The translations under genes and the position numbers were made by a program. From NCBI GenBank assembly GCA_034509925.1, contig CM067532.1, positions 9,320,180-9,384,179 on the forward strand: a DNA stretch of 64,000 bases, written 5' to 3'. The stretch is from Hirudinaria manillensis (Eukaryota; Annelida; Clitellata; Hirudinida; Hirudinidae). The notes beneath the pieces were generated by a model. That model did not search any database. It was given only the letters and a program-made list of their open reading frames with translations, and was not told the DNA's origin. Each line of letters starts with the position of its first letter. The first letter of the stretch is position 1. Below, one piece after another: positions 1 through 21,786 of the stretch.

Positions 1-62
1 CCCTAACCTTAACCCTAGCCCTAAACATGCATGTATCAGTACCCCTAATCCTAACCCTAACT
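1..62. repeat. Degenerate telomere-like CCCTAA repeat at window start
   Basis: The first 62 bases are variants of the hexamer CCCTAA (CCTTAA, CCCTAG, CCCTAAA, CCTAATC). They are imperfect and give way to ordinary sequence, so this is not a chromosome end inside the window. The same variant set, including CCTTAA, recurs at about 53.7-54.4 kb. It may be the edge of a larger array lying to the left. Confidence 0.7.
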
Positions 63-777
63 CATGCGCATAATCTTTTGTCAGTCTCTTCTCCAGGTAT
101 CATGTTTTGTCTTTGCATTTTTTGTTTTGTTTTGCAAACTTCATTTCGTCCTCGTCTGCTTTGAAAACAAAAAAGGCGGCATCGACGTCTTAATTTTCTC
201 GTCATTCTTTCCTTTTTGTCTTCGACTTTTCGCCCGTCTTTGTTCGCCTCTTTCGAGTCAATCGAGCTGCAAAATGGCAGATATTCTCGGAGGAAAAATC
301 GAAAGCCATTTACGGTCACGTAAGCACCGCCCACTCTCTCCTCATCCGCCCCCCTATCTCTCCTTTGAGGATGTTTTTTTGTGTCGCCTGAACTCTTTCA
401 GGTGTGGGGCTACCCCGATCGACAGGTGCCTGTCTGCTGGACGCCGTCTGTCCGTCCGTCTCTTTCGTTTTTTCGACCAGAGCCATTTTTAAATCTACGA
501 GCGCCAGCCACACTTTCCACTGCCGTTTCTCGACCGAGCGTCTTCGTCTTCGATAACTTCCGCAATAATTCTACTCTGTCTCAAGAGTATTGCCATTGTT
601 TTTTTTTTGTCCTCATTGACTTTATCATCATCGTCGTCGTCGTCATCACCATAGGCATCGTCATCGTCATCGTCGTCATCATCGTCAACGTCATCAACGA
701 CAACGACGACGACGATGAGAACGATGACGATGACGTGAACGATAGACAAACATCAATTGACTCGAAAATGCCAACAG
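63..777. other. No supported gene; triplet-rich upstream sequence
   Basis: No convincing exon was found here. Positions about 622-740 are a mixed TCG/TCA/GAC/GAT triplet tract that creates short acidic or serine-rich reading frames on both strands without coding character. The tract runs up to the splice acceptor of the first cysteine-rich exon at 778. The 5' end of that gene was not identified and may lie left of the window. Confidence 0.5.
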
Positions 778-11203
<10,426 letters not shown>

Positions 11204-11845
11204 GTCAGTACAGGTTTCTTTGCCCCCGGTTTCGGAGTTTGTGTTTTTTTTCTCCTTCTTAATTTTTTGTTTTCCTCCGTTTCTATCTCTCCATCTATGT
11301 CTCTCTCTTTCCCTGTCTGTCTTTCTGTCTGTTTGTCTCTCTCCCTATCTCTCTCTCTCTCTGTCTCTGTTTCTCTGTCTCTCTCCCTATCTATCTGTGT
11401 CCCTCTCTAAGTCTTTTGTTTATTTGTTTCTTTGTTTATTTTTATTCTCGACTAAAGGAGAAAATGAAAGTAGTTTTTCCCCTTCTCTGTGTGTTCGTGT
11501 GCGTGCTGTTTGTTTTCGTCGATTTTGAACTTTTAGTTCTCAATTTTTTTTATTTTATATATACAAATATATGTTTTTTTTTGTAAAACTTCCGTTGAAA
11601 GTTTCTATCGCCGCCGCCGCCGTCGCCGTCGTCGTCGTTGGAGTAGCTGTTGTAGTAGCAGTTGTTGCTGCTGTCGTCGGACCACCATCCACCTTTTACA
11701 CCCACCACCAACTCCAACCTTATTTTCTTAAATCCTTTGCTCTCCTGTTGAGCAACAGTCAAAGATCGTAAGTTGCCGATGTTTGGCCTGGTTGCCATGG
11801 AGACAATGTTTGCCGTTTTCTGTTTTGTTTTTTTTTCTCTCTGTT

Positions 11846-11907
11846 TTATTTTATTTTATTTTATTTTATTTTATTTTGTTTTGTTTTATTTCATTTTATT
11901 TTATTTG
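11846..11907. repeat. (TTTTA)n pentanucleotide array
   Basis: About a dozen TTTTA units with some TTTTG and one TTTCA variant, on the plus strand. Confidence 0.85.
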
Positions 11908-12439
11908 GCCACATTTAATTCAGGATTTCTGTTTGACCGAAGGAATAAAAATAACCATCCAATTATTATTTTTAATTATTATTATTATTATATACTTTAT
12001 TATTACTATTATTATTAATATTATTACTTTATTAATATTATTATTATTTTATTATTATATTATTCTTTTTCATTGTTTAATTATTTTATTATTTTAATAT
12101 TTTAATTAAAAATTTGTCTCGTTTCTTTAAAATTATTTAAAAAGTATAATCAAATAATTGTATATTTAAAAAAAGAAAATTGTCCATCTGACCCATTAGT
12201 TTGTCATTCATCTGCTTTTCTGTCCATTATTTTGAAAAGAATATAACTCGTCTGCTTTCTTTGGCTGGAGTTTTAAATTATAAATTCACAATCCTACGTT
12301 CATAAATTAATTTCCATGGTTACCAAAGACGCTGCTGTTATTTTGTTATATCATATAAATGTTTCATGAAATAATTATGATAACTATAATATTATTAAAA
12401 ATAATTATAATATTGTTATTAATATTATCATCATCATGA

Positions 12440-12532
<93 letters not shown>

Positions 12533-12545
12533 TATTATTATTATT
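12440..12545. repeat. (ATT)n microsatellite
   Basis: About 105 bp of ATT triplets with two small frame shifts and one ACT unit, in AT-rich intergenic sequence. Confidence 0.9.
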
Positions 12546-15477
12546 TAAAATGTTTTTACTTTAACTTTGAGGGCAATCTCATTTCATTTGAACTCAATTG
12601 TTGTTTTTATTGTTGTTGCCATTTTAAAGAAAATCTTTTTTTTTAATCGTTCAGAGTTCGTTTTTAAATTATAAAATTCCATGTCAATTCTCAACCTTTA
12701 TTTTAATGCCTTAAAATATTTTAAAATAAATTATTTTGTTTAAAAATAAATTTAATCTAGAAAAATAATCTCAACAAATACACACAAATAAGACGAAATT
12801 ATGACTAAAATAATATTTATTTGGCTTCGTAGTTTAAAAATAAAACGCACCCTCGCGCTAAAAGAGAGCAGACGAGTTTTTCATCTCTGTCATCATCCTC
12901 TCCGTGGCTTGTTAATATTGCAAGATGTCCGAGAGTGTTATTTTATTGCTTTGAAATATTTTATTTCTTCGTGTTTAGTTTTAATGTCAGCTGTTTCCGC
13001 ACATTTTATGAAATGCACGAATTATGATCTGGATTTTGATGATAAATTTCACATTTCTTTGTGAACGCTGCATGAAGTTTCTGTAAATTCCAAAGGATCC
13101 ATGTAAGCAATGTCTTCCTTCTCTAATTCTTTCTATAATTTTAGTCGTATTTATTTGCATTTGTTTTACACTTTATTTTGAGTTGCATCTCTGTCTTATG
13201 TAGGTCTGTTTTCAGTATAATTGACTATATGATATTATGATACAATACATGTTTAGATGAACGTTGATTTCTAGATTTTTAGGTTGATTAAAAGTTATTA
13301 CATAATGTTCCTTCATGCAAGTGACATTTTATAGATACTAAATGTTGGATCTACAACATTAAATAATGAATGACATTGATGGTGAATGGACGCATCCAAA
13401 GGCATTCATCTCATGCATTCTCTATGAACCAGACACACCCCGGACATCTGAACACAAGGCCCATCACGTCAGATCTTCTGGACTGAAGGCATTCCCCGGA
13501 GTCTCCGTCGTCGTCGTCATCGTCATCCAGATCTTCCAACACCTGCCATGAGGTTCTGTCAATCACCACCACAGTCATCATCATCAACATACTCATCACC
13601 ATCACCGTCATCAGCGGCAGTACTGCCACCATCGTCATCGTCGTCGTCATCGCCATTAGGATGGAAAGATGTAAAGATCCACTCGACTGAAAAGTTCCAG
13701 CTCCTTAAAGACCTCGTCACGATAAAGAGCTCCGGCGAAGGAAGTCAATGAAGCGTGAAATTGCTCATGGAAAAGACACCGGCGTTTCGGAGCCACTGAC
13801 CCGTATAATTATGAGGTCCGTGTATACATGGAAGAGGGGTGGGGACTGCTCTGACAAACCCCTCACTCTCATTCGTTCGATTGGAAGCCGCCCGACCGTG
13901 ATAATAATATATATGTATTTATATTTATTATCGTGCAATTGTTAATAATTATTGTATTTATCATATAATTGACGGTCGTTTAGTTACTTTGTGATATTTA
14001 ATGCGTATCCAGTTTGGCGGTATACACGGCCCTGGGCCACGATAATGGTACGTTGGCAGAGGAGCCAAAATCTCATCAACAACAACAGCTCTTAATAATT
14101 ATTCCAAAAAAATATATAGATATATTTATATATATATAATTTCTCAAGAACCATTATGTCGATCCAGTCAACTGTGAGCGGAAGTAACTGGAGAAGGAAA
14201 AACGTAAAAAAGAAATTAATCCTTTCCTTAGAAGCTATTTCTTCTGAAATTCCAAGAAGTTTCACTTCTCGTAAAAATGAAACCTGGAAAATGAAACCAT
14301 CAAAAAGCACTAACTGCGGCCGACCCAATCCAGTTTCAATTTTCAATCATCAATTTGCAATCGCTTGAAGAACTGACTATGACTTTGGAAAAACCCCGGA
14401 CTGCCACGTGGCTTAACCCAGGTTCAAGCCTCTCTACGCCCCCATGTGAATACCTTTCCTCGCCCAATGGAGCATAACGTCACGGGCGAGTGGGTCCGTT
14501 TCCAAGCCGACAATGCCGTTGCCAAGGATACGGACTAAGCGCGCCAATCGTTCGACCTTCTTTTGACAATGACGAGGCCCTGACAACCGATAAGACGTTG
14601 ATGATGATAATGATTAGGATATTAAAATATTTAACATGTATTTGTAACAATTATGTTGCTCTCGCATATTATAACCCATTGCAATATAATATCTGTAATT
14701 ATACCATAATATATGTAAATTATACCATCTGTAATTATAACATATTATTTTCCACTATAATAAATGCCGAAATCATGCTGATGTTGTGTACTAATCGTAT
14801 AACTGAAATGTAGTCTCCAGTTTTGGCCAAAATCCGGTCATGCAGAACTGACCAATCCGAGCGCGAAGAATAACTCACGTGACAACATTTAAACTTCCGT
14901 CGAGAAACAAAATAAATAAATAAATAAATAAATAAAATATCAGAAAAAAACTAAAATAGAAAAATCGCTTCATGGATATTGATAGGCCTTTCCAGTCTCA
15001 GTGCAACCTTTCATTATTTAGAGTCTTTCGTGTGACGTCACGATCGAAGATTAAAAATAACAGCTCGACATTTAGTCCATCAAAACGCTTCAAAACCTTG
15101 GCTTTTGGGTTGGGATCCGGAGTTTCCAGCTCGAGTTTGCAATAATTTCTACGAAATTTCCAATAAAATATAAACTTTAATCAACATTTATAACAATAAT
15201 ATTTTTAATTCACGAATATTTTACTGTCGTGGCCGTATGTTACTCAATGATGTCGCCATATAAAGGCGCGGGCAGCAACAAAAAAACCACACTAAAAAGC
15301 ACTTTTGATCATTACTTTCCATAAAATCACATAAAAACCAGATACTCCATACAAATCAACTCATCCATTGTTTACAAACACCGCAACGTTCATAAACAAA
15401 CTAACAAGAGCATGCGCAAACGCAAAACAGACTGGACCAGAAACGGGCGGGGCTTATCAGACGCCATATTTATTTTT

Positions 15478-15560
15478 GCCGGAGCGGGGAGTCGAACCTC
15501 TGACGTGCGGCATTGAAACAAAGGAGGACATTAGCATTCGCATCACGGCGACCGCGTGTA
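15478..15560 (-). mobile_element. tRNA-derived SINE-like fragment
   Basis: On the minus strand, positions 15500-15488 read GAGGTTCGACTCC, matching the RNA polymerase III B box (GGTTCGANTCC). About 40 nt upstream is an A-box-like TCGCCGTGATG. The order, spacing and the CCCCGCTCCGGC stretch after the B box resemble the head of a tRNA-derived SINE. It does not fold into an obvious intact tRNA, so a functional tRNA gene is unlikely. No poly(A) tail or target-site duplication was found. Confidence 0.45.
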
Positions 15561-15961
15561 ATGGTGACTGACAAGTATGCCGAAAAGGTGGGACGAACGC
15601 TAATGAAGAGAAAAATACTCTTGCTCTTTCATCTTGTTTACTCAGCGTCGCCTTGACGACGGCAGTCCTGATAGTAGTCGGAAGAAGGAAGATATGAAAG
15701 GCAGCGTTCAGGAACGAAGGAACGGATTTCCATAAACAATGGCGTTTGCATTACGACTTGGAAGAGACTTAGCAACGCCGTAAATGTTGTAACGCTGCTC
15801 GGACACAATCAATGCATAAGCAATTACGATATTAACTCCATAACGTTAGACGTATCTTCGGAAAACCGGACAGCTCCTAAAAGCCACACATCAGTCAGCA
15901 TTAGTGGGTACTTTCCATTTTCTCTTCCAGCCACTAGGGCAGTGTCCAGAGATGACGTATC

Positions 15962-16060
15962 CTCTCCACACTCCTTGCCACGGAATCGAAGCCAGGATTC
16001 GAACCCCAGGTGTGCGACCCACGTCCACCAGACACGTCTGACTAATGACCCCGACTTGCC
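15962..16060 (-). mobile_element. Second tRNA-like SINE fragment
   Basis: On the minus strand, positions 16007-15995 read GGGGTTCGAATCC, a perfect polymerase III B box. A D-arm-like stretch with TTAGTCAGACG lies about 45 nt upstream. It is in the same orientation as the element at 15.5 kb but differs in sequence, so it would be a different SINE family or a different tRNA relic. The ends of the element are undefined. Confidence 0.45.
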
Positions 16061-16716
16061 TTATCCTCGTTCAGCGAGGTTGTTGAAATCTCGGCAGACT
16101 ATTGAGATCTTCATTCTCACGCAACTACTCTTGGGAGACTTTAGATTTCTTTTTATTTTTATTATTATTATTATTGTTATAATTATTACTATTATTATTT
16201 GATTTTAAATTGGAATAAGAAAAAACGCTCAAAAAAAAAATGAACAAATGAACAGTTTCCAAATCGCAGTGTGATGATAACTACAATTTCTCAAAATGTT
16301 AGCTGAGAGATTAAAATAGCGATGGATGGATTTAAAAAAAAAAGGATAAAACCTTCAAAACTATTCAGCTGATGATAACGATGACGACGACGACGACGAT
16401 GATGATGATGATGATAACAATAACGACGATGACGCACAAAAGGGGATGACGAACTAAATTCTTCGGACGTGCCTCCGGCATTCGGAGCAAGTCATCAGAA
16501 ATACTGGGTTGGATACGTTGGAATTGGAATACGTTCGATGATTATATATTCCTTTTTATGTACATTCCTAACAACGGCTTCATCCTAAAGAAATTATTTG
16601 CAGGGGTTCGTGCAGACACGAAGGACTGAACAGGAGGTGGTGGATTACGTGTGTATGAGTGCCCTTGCTCTGAGTGCCAGTCGTGGGCCATGGAGAGGAC
16701 AGGGTGTAGTTAGGTG

Positions 16717-17663
16717 CTACTGTAGAGAACAGGTGAGTCGCCTGCCCAAGTCTTCTGCCACGAGGTCTGCCAACTCCCCTCTCAAGAAGTCAATGTCCCT
16801 CCTCAGTTCGATAAGCTGTTGGCACTTTTCCCTCAACATCTCCTCCATTGTCAGTTCGCTTGCCATGTCCTCCAGCTGGATTCTATTGGTCAGACCTGAA
16901 GATGGAAGAATTTAAAGCTACCAATGGCGTTTTAGGGTCTCATATCGTTGACCAAATTAAGTCGAAACTCGTGGCCTACTTTTCGTGCCCAACAGGTCAT
17001 CCAGGTTCGGCTCCTTGTTTTCTGCCTTCTCCTTGCAGATCTTGATGATGGCCTGGAGCTCTTCAAAGGCCGAGCTGAAGTCGCTCATGAGCTGCTTGAA
17101 CATGTTGCACTCTCTCTCGCTCCTCAATCCCTGGAGGAACTTTCTCTCGTCCTTCACTCTGTCGAGCTCCTCTCTCAACCTGTCGCTCTCTCCTGTCATC
17201 TGAAATGTTAAGACCATTGTCAGCATCAATGTAGGCCTCACAAAGATAAAATCACTATCATCGTTGCCTCCACAAACCTCTTTGATTCTTTTCTTGAGGT
17301 TTTCCGAATCGCTTTCATAGGTGGCGACGTCTTGCCTGAGAGCGTGGACCGTCCTTTCGTCGTTCGTCATCTTCTCCTTCATCGAGTTTTTCTCTCGCTC
17401 CTCCTCTGCCAACTTTGACTGGAGCTGTTTCACCTTGGCGTCATACACCTGGAAAAGATGACGTCATCAACGGATGTCAAGGTGTTTGTCATCGTAGTCG
17501 TCACTGTCTCCCTACCTTCCTGAGTGTTTCCAGCTCCCGTGACAGCTTTTCGCACGACTCCCTCATCTTTCTTCTGTCGATGAGGTCCGAGCTTTTCATC
17601 ACCTCGTCGTTCAGGGACTTGTTTTCTGCCTTAAAACCAAAAACAAGAATAACATTAGTAGTA

Positions 17664-17721
<58 letters not shown>

Positions 17722-20700
17722 AGATAAAAAGAAGGGTGATGCTGGCGACAAATGAGACAGTAATAACTATGATAGTGACTATTTTGTCGGACAAACAAAT
17801 TGGGGAGCAAGTCGTACTCACCTGGACCATCTCCAGGCATTTCCTCGTTTCACCTGCCTCCTCTTTCAACTTCAGCATCTCTCTATCTTTCGCTTCGAGT
17901 GCCATTTTAGTGGCCTTCAGATTCGTCGACCTCTCCTGAATGACCTTTTGACTCTCGGACAGCAAGTCTTCGAGTTCTTTGATCTATCAAAAGCCAATGC
18001 CATCCGATCGAGTCAGGAGTCGATTCGGCCGATTGAGCATAACGGAATGTGATAGGGGCAACCCATGGCGGCCTCACCCTAGCCATTCACTCAACCACAC
18101 ATCCAGGTGTTTGATAAACCCACAACAGGTTTCAAAAAGACATTCAACATAGTCATTCCCCACCGGGACCAAATGAGATCTATCAGATACCTTTTTAATG
18201 CTGTTCTTGTGTTCCTCCACAGGTGGAAGATCCAGCATGTACTTGAGCATCCGATCCATCTCCTTCCTGACTCCTTCCAGTTCGGATTCTCTAGACTTCA
18301 GCCTTTCCCGACATCTCTCTAACTCCGCCTTCTTCTCGGACAGCTAAAGGAATGCGAATAATTATCAAATCCTTGGACACCTGGTGACGTGTTTTAAAAT
18401 TAGAGCAACGAATCGGATTCTGTCGACACCTTCCGATTTGAAAGCGTTTAGTGCTTTCAAGAATAAGAAAAAAAAACCCAAAATGTTTTCTGATGACTAA
18501 AAAAACAAACAAATTGAAATTGATCCCAACTCACCTCCCCCTCGAGTTCAGATATTTTTAAATCCTTTGACTCTGAGCTCTTCTCAAAGGATATTTTCTG
18601 TTCACTCAGTTCATATTCAAGTGCACTGAAAATGAGGAGCCAATCATCTATCAGATAACAAGCATTTACATCAACATCATCCAATCAACGATCTGATAAG
18701 GAGAGCTCAAGGAATCCAACTAAATTCCTTACAACAATTCAAATTCTTAGAAAAAAAAGAAAGATCTTGGTGCCAAGATATGGTGTAAAGGATTGTCCAC
18801 TCAACCAATAATATAATTATTAATATTAATTAATTAAAACCAATGTAAACATTTCACATGGGCATCTATTGACAGACAAAGACGTCAACCCAGACCTACC
18901 AGAGTTGCTCTTCCAGTGCAGCTGGAGAGTTTGCGAGACTGAACGAGTCAAGGTGGTGGTGGTGCTTGGCATTGTACAACTGCTTCTTCAGATCCTGATT
19001 CTCTTGTTGCAGCTCCTGTCAATCGCAAGGGCATATGATCACGAATTGAACAAAGCTAACGATCATCTGCACTTGCTTATATCAGACAATTATTTAATTA
19101 TTTTGCACAAGAAAAGAAGTACAGGGACACTGAAATAGGTAAATAATAAAACTAATAATAATAATAAATGCATAAATTATGCTAATGACACGAGACCAAC
19201 CCTGAGAAGTGTTTCATCCGGGAGGAAGTCGTGCGAAGTCGACCTAAGATGAGCCTCCAGGTTATCAATCCTGAGGCGTTGGCTGTCGGTCATGAATATT
19301 AATTAGCCATTAAATATTGATCGTACGTTACGATGTGATCGGTCATACTATTAACTAATATTATTTAACGTATTGGCATCGGCACTCGAACTAAACCAAT
19401 GTTTAATGTGTCGTGAGAGAAAGAAAGATGCGTGCCTCTTTATGATGGCGTCCTTCTCTTTGATGATGTCGTCCGCAATTTTCTTCACCGTGTCCACGTT
19501 TCTCAAGTGAGGGGATGCCTGGCGAGTGCAAAAGCGGTGATGCGTGAATTCGTTCCGAACGGACACGGATGGTTTCACATCGGAAGCATAACTCAAGGCA
19601 TAATTACACAGAAAGTAATATATAAGCAAAAGCAAATAGAAGTAGATTAATTCAATGTCACCTCAATGATTGTATGAATAAAAAAAAAACGTAGTAATTT
19701 TTTAATTAATCCAATTTAAATAAAAGCCTTTTAAATGAGTCATTCTGGATCCGAGAAACCGGCAAATTTTCGACGAAGGTGACTCACCCCCCGCACGTTG
19801 GACAGAGTCGAAAAGTTTGCGTTTCCATCTCCGTGAGGCGACAAAGAACCGTGGGATGCCGTCCTGACGTAAGAGTCTCGGACGGGACTGTGTCGAGCAT
19901 AGTCCCGGTAGAAATTCGATCGGTCGAAGTTCGTCGTTGCGGGACCGCAGCCGCTGCTCGTGGAATTGTCGAGGACGTATTTTCCGGAGAAGAGTTTGTC
20001 GGTGTCGGAAAGATTTTGGGAGCTGGAATGCATGGAGGGGCGGACGTTCTCCCGGTAGGAAGAAGGTCGAAGAGTCTGGCTGTGATAGTAACCGTGACCG
20101 GACGAATTCAAATATCTCGGCGTAGACGGGTTCGTTTCTTGAATGTGACAGCTATCGGACGAGCGCTGATTGCCCTGAGGATTTTGAAGCCTTTTATCTG
20201 CAAGTATTGATGAGATCGATTTATTTATCTTTATTTTTATTTATTTTAATATTTATTTATTTATATTTATTTTAATGAAATCACATTTACTTAGTAGTAA
20301 ACATAGGAGTAGCCAGAACCTCGCAAAATGATGTACTTTGTACCCATTTGTATATGAAATGGTTTAAATCAAACACTTACCTCTCTTAAGAATTCGTGAT
20401 TGTTTCATTCCTGGATTCTTTGGGGACATAAAGTTATCATCTGGAAGGAAAAACTTGTTAAATAAAACAAATAATAGAACATTTGCAATATTACTCTAAT
20501 GGTTTCAACTTTCATCATAATTACAATCATAATTTCATCCTGAAATAATTATAAAATACATGCAAGATCTGCAGCAAGGAGTCCAGCTCAAGTGATAACT
20601 TCTACCAGATTTTGCTTAACAGTCTCCTAAATAAGTTTATTGAAAGCAAAACAAATCACAGGCATGACTAAAATTGATGTGCAAACTTAGCATAAGCATA

Positions 20701-20900
20701 TGAATAGCAAATAGTTGAGTTGTTCAGACGTGTTGACATTTGCTATTGGCAACTATCTATTATTAGCATTAACTTGTTTGTACAAACACCCTTGACTCCT
20801 AATGGTCACTTGGAAACACATCAAATATTATCTTACATAAACAATTAATTTAAAACAAAAAAAGCTGTCAACCTTCATAATTGTGGTTTTGCCTGAACAT
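16717..20900 (-). CDS. CEP85: CEP85-like centrosomal coiled-coil protein
   Basis: Thirteen exons in transcript order: 20900-20873, 20440-20381, 20197-19788, 19518-19436, 19282-19201, 19015-18900, 18625-18535, 18343-18191, 17983-17822, 17629-17516, 17448-17278, 17199-16980, 16895-16717 (stop TAG), about 622 residues with every phase agreeing. The N-terminal third is polar and serine-rich; the rest is coiled coil. Family hallmarks as I remember CEP85/CEP85L are the YMLDLPPVEEHK segment, EPNLDDLLGTKS near the C-terminus, and a terminal QQLIELRRDIDFLRGEL helix. Vertebrate CEP85 is a centrosomal protein that acts in centriole duplication through STIL and restrains NEK2; that role is inferred here. 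The first 28-nt coding exon rests only on phase and a plausible peptide. The intron after the fourth exon (donor at 19435) appears to use a GC donor. Its promoter side faces CCDC170. Confidence 0.85.
17658..17720. repeat. (ATA)n microsatellite in CEP85-like intron
   Basis: About 60 bp of AAT/ATA triplets in the intron between CEP85 exons 9 and 10. Confidence 0.85.
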
Positions 20901-21585
20901 CTTCTGTTAAATTAAAAAATACTTATTACTATGTAATCTTAAATATTAAATTTATACTAAGGCAGTTTCAGACATGCCAAAAATATGCACAAAGCTCATT
21001 CAATTTTATATTCATGGTGCCTACTAGTTTTCAAAAAATCACATTTAGGCAATTTAGTCCAGAGCTTTGATTTCTTGAGTAACATAAGTCAAACAAGAAT
21101 CACATAGTACTATATATGAAAGTATAGTCCAACATATTCACATAAAATTACACAATCTTAATATTCCTTTCAGTGTCAGTTAAATATTTGAGACATAATT
21201 TTGGTTAAATATTAAATTGAATAATTGTATCGTTAGTTTTGCAGACGTAAGCAAGAAAACAAAACAACGATCGCAAATCGGTAAAATATTCAACAAAAGC
21301 TCACAAATAATTAAAATTTATTATCCAGTTGCAGTGAGAATATTATCCTGGTTTTTAGAAATCCGTCTGTAATTCCTCTAAACCGTTTAAATTGAAAATA
21401 TGCGTATTGAATCCAAAATAAACAAAGATCTAAATTTTTAACAGGCACATTTCAAAATAAAAATTGAACGCTGGAATAATGCTTAGTAGTTTAATCGACT
21501 TATTAACAAATAAATAAACATATAAATAAATAAATATTTATATACATATATATATATATACTTATATTGAATGAACATACGTTGA

Positions 21586-21616
<31 letters not shown>

Positions 21617-21786
21617 CACCTGCATTCAACGTTTAAGGTATTTATATTCAAAAATTAGCTTATTTTATAAAAAAAAAAAACAAATTTCGTTGAAAGTTTC
21701 AAAAGTTACAAAAAAAATTATTATTGTTGTCACCAAGGTGAATCGGGACAAACATTTAGAGTAACAGGTCGCCTGCTGCTGTTAAA
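20901..21786. promoter_or_regulatory. Divergent intergenic region between CEP85-like and CCDC170-like genes
   Basis: The 886 bp between the two start codons (20900 minus, 21787 plus) is AT-rich with (TA)n tracts near 21545 and 21590. No exon is visible. Both 5'UTRs and any shared promoter must lie here; no clear core promoter element was identified. Confidence 0.5.

Larger units (their letters stand above)
11204..16716. other. Intergenic region, no supported protein gene
   Basis: Between the last cysteine-rich exon and the 3' end of the CEP85-like gene I see no coding exon. The region holds CT-rich sequence (11280-11405), a TTTTA pentamer array (11846-11907), ATT repeats (about 12440-12545), AATA units (14906-14936), and two tRNA-like fragments at 15.5 and 16.0 kb. 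Further exons or the 3'UTR of the cysteine-rich gene could lie here unrecognised. Confidence 0.5.

Noticed and set aside
14400-14440. B-box-like GGTTCAAGCC on the plus strand near 14,421
   Set aside because: The A-box candidate is too close and the B box is imperfect, so a tRNA or SINE is not supported.
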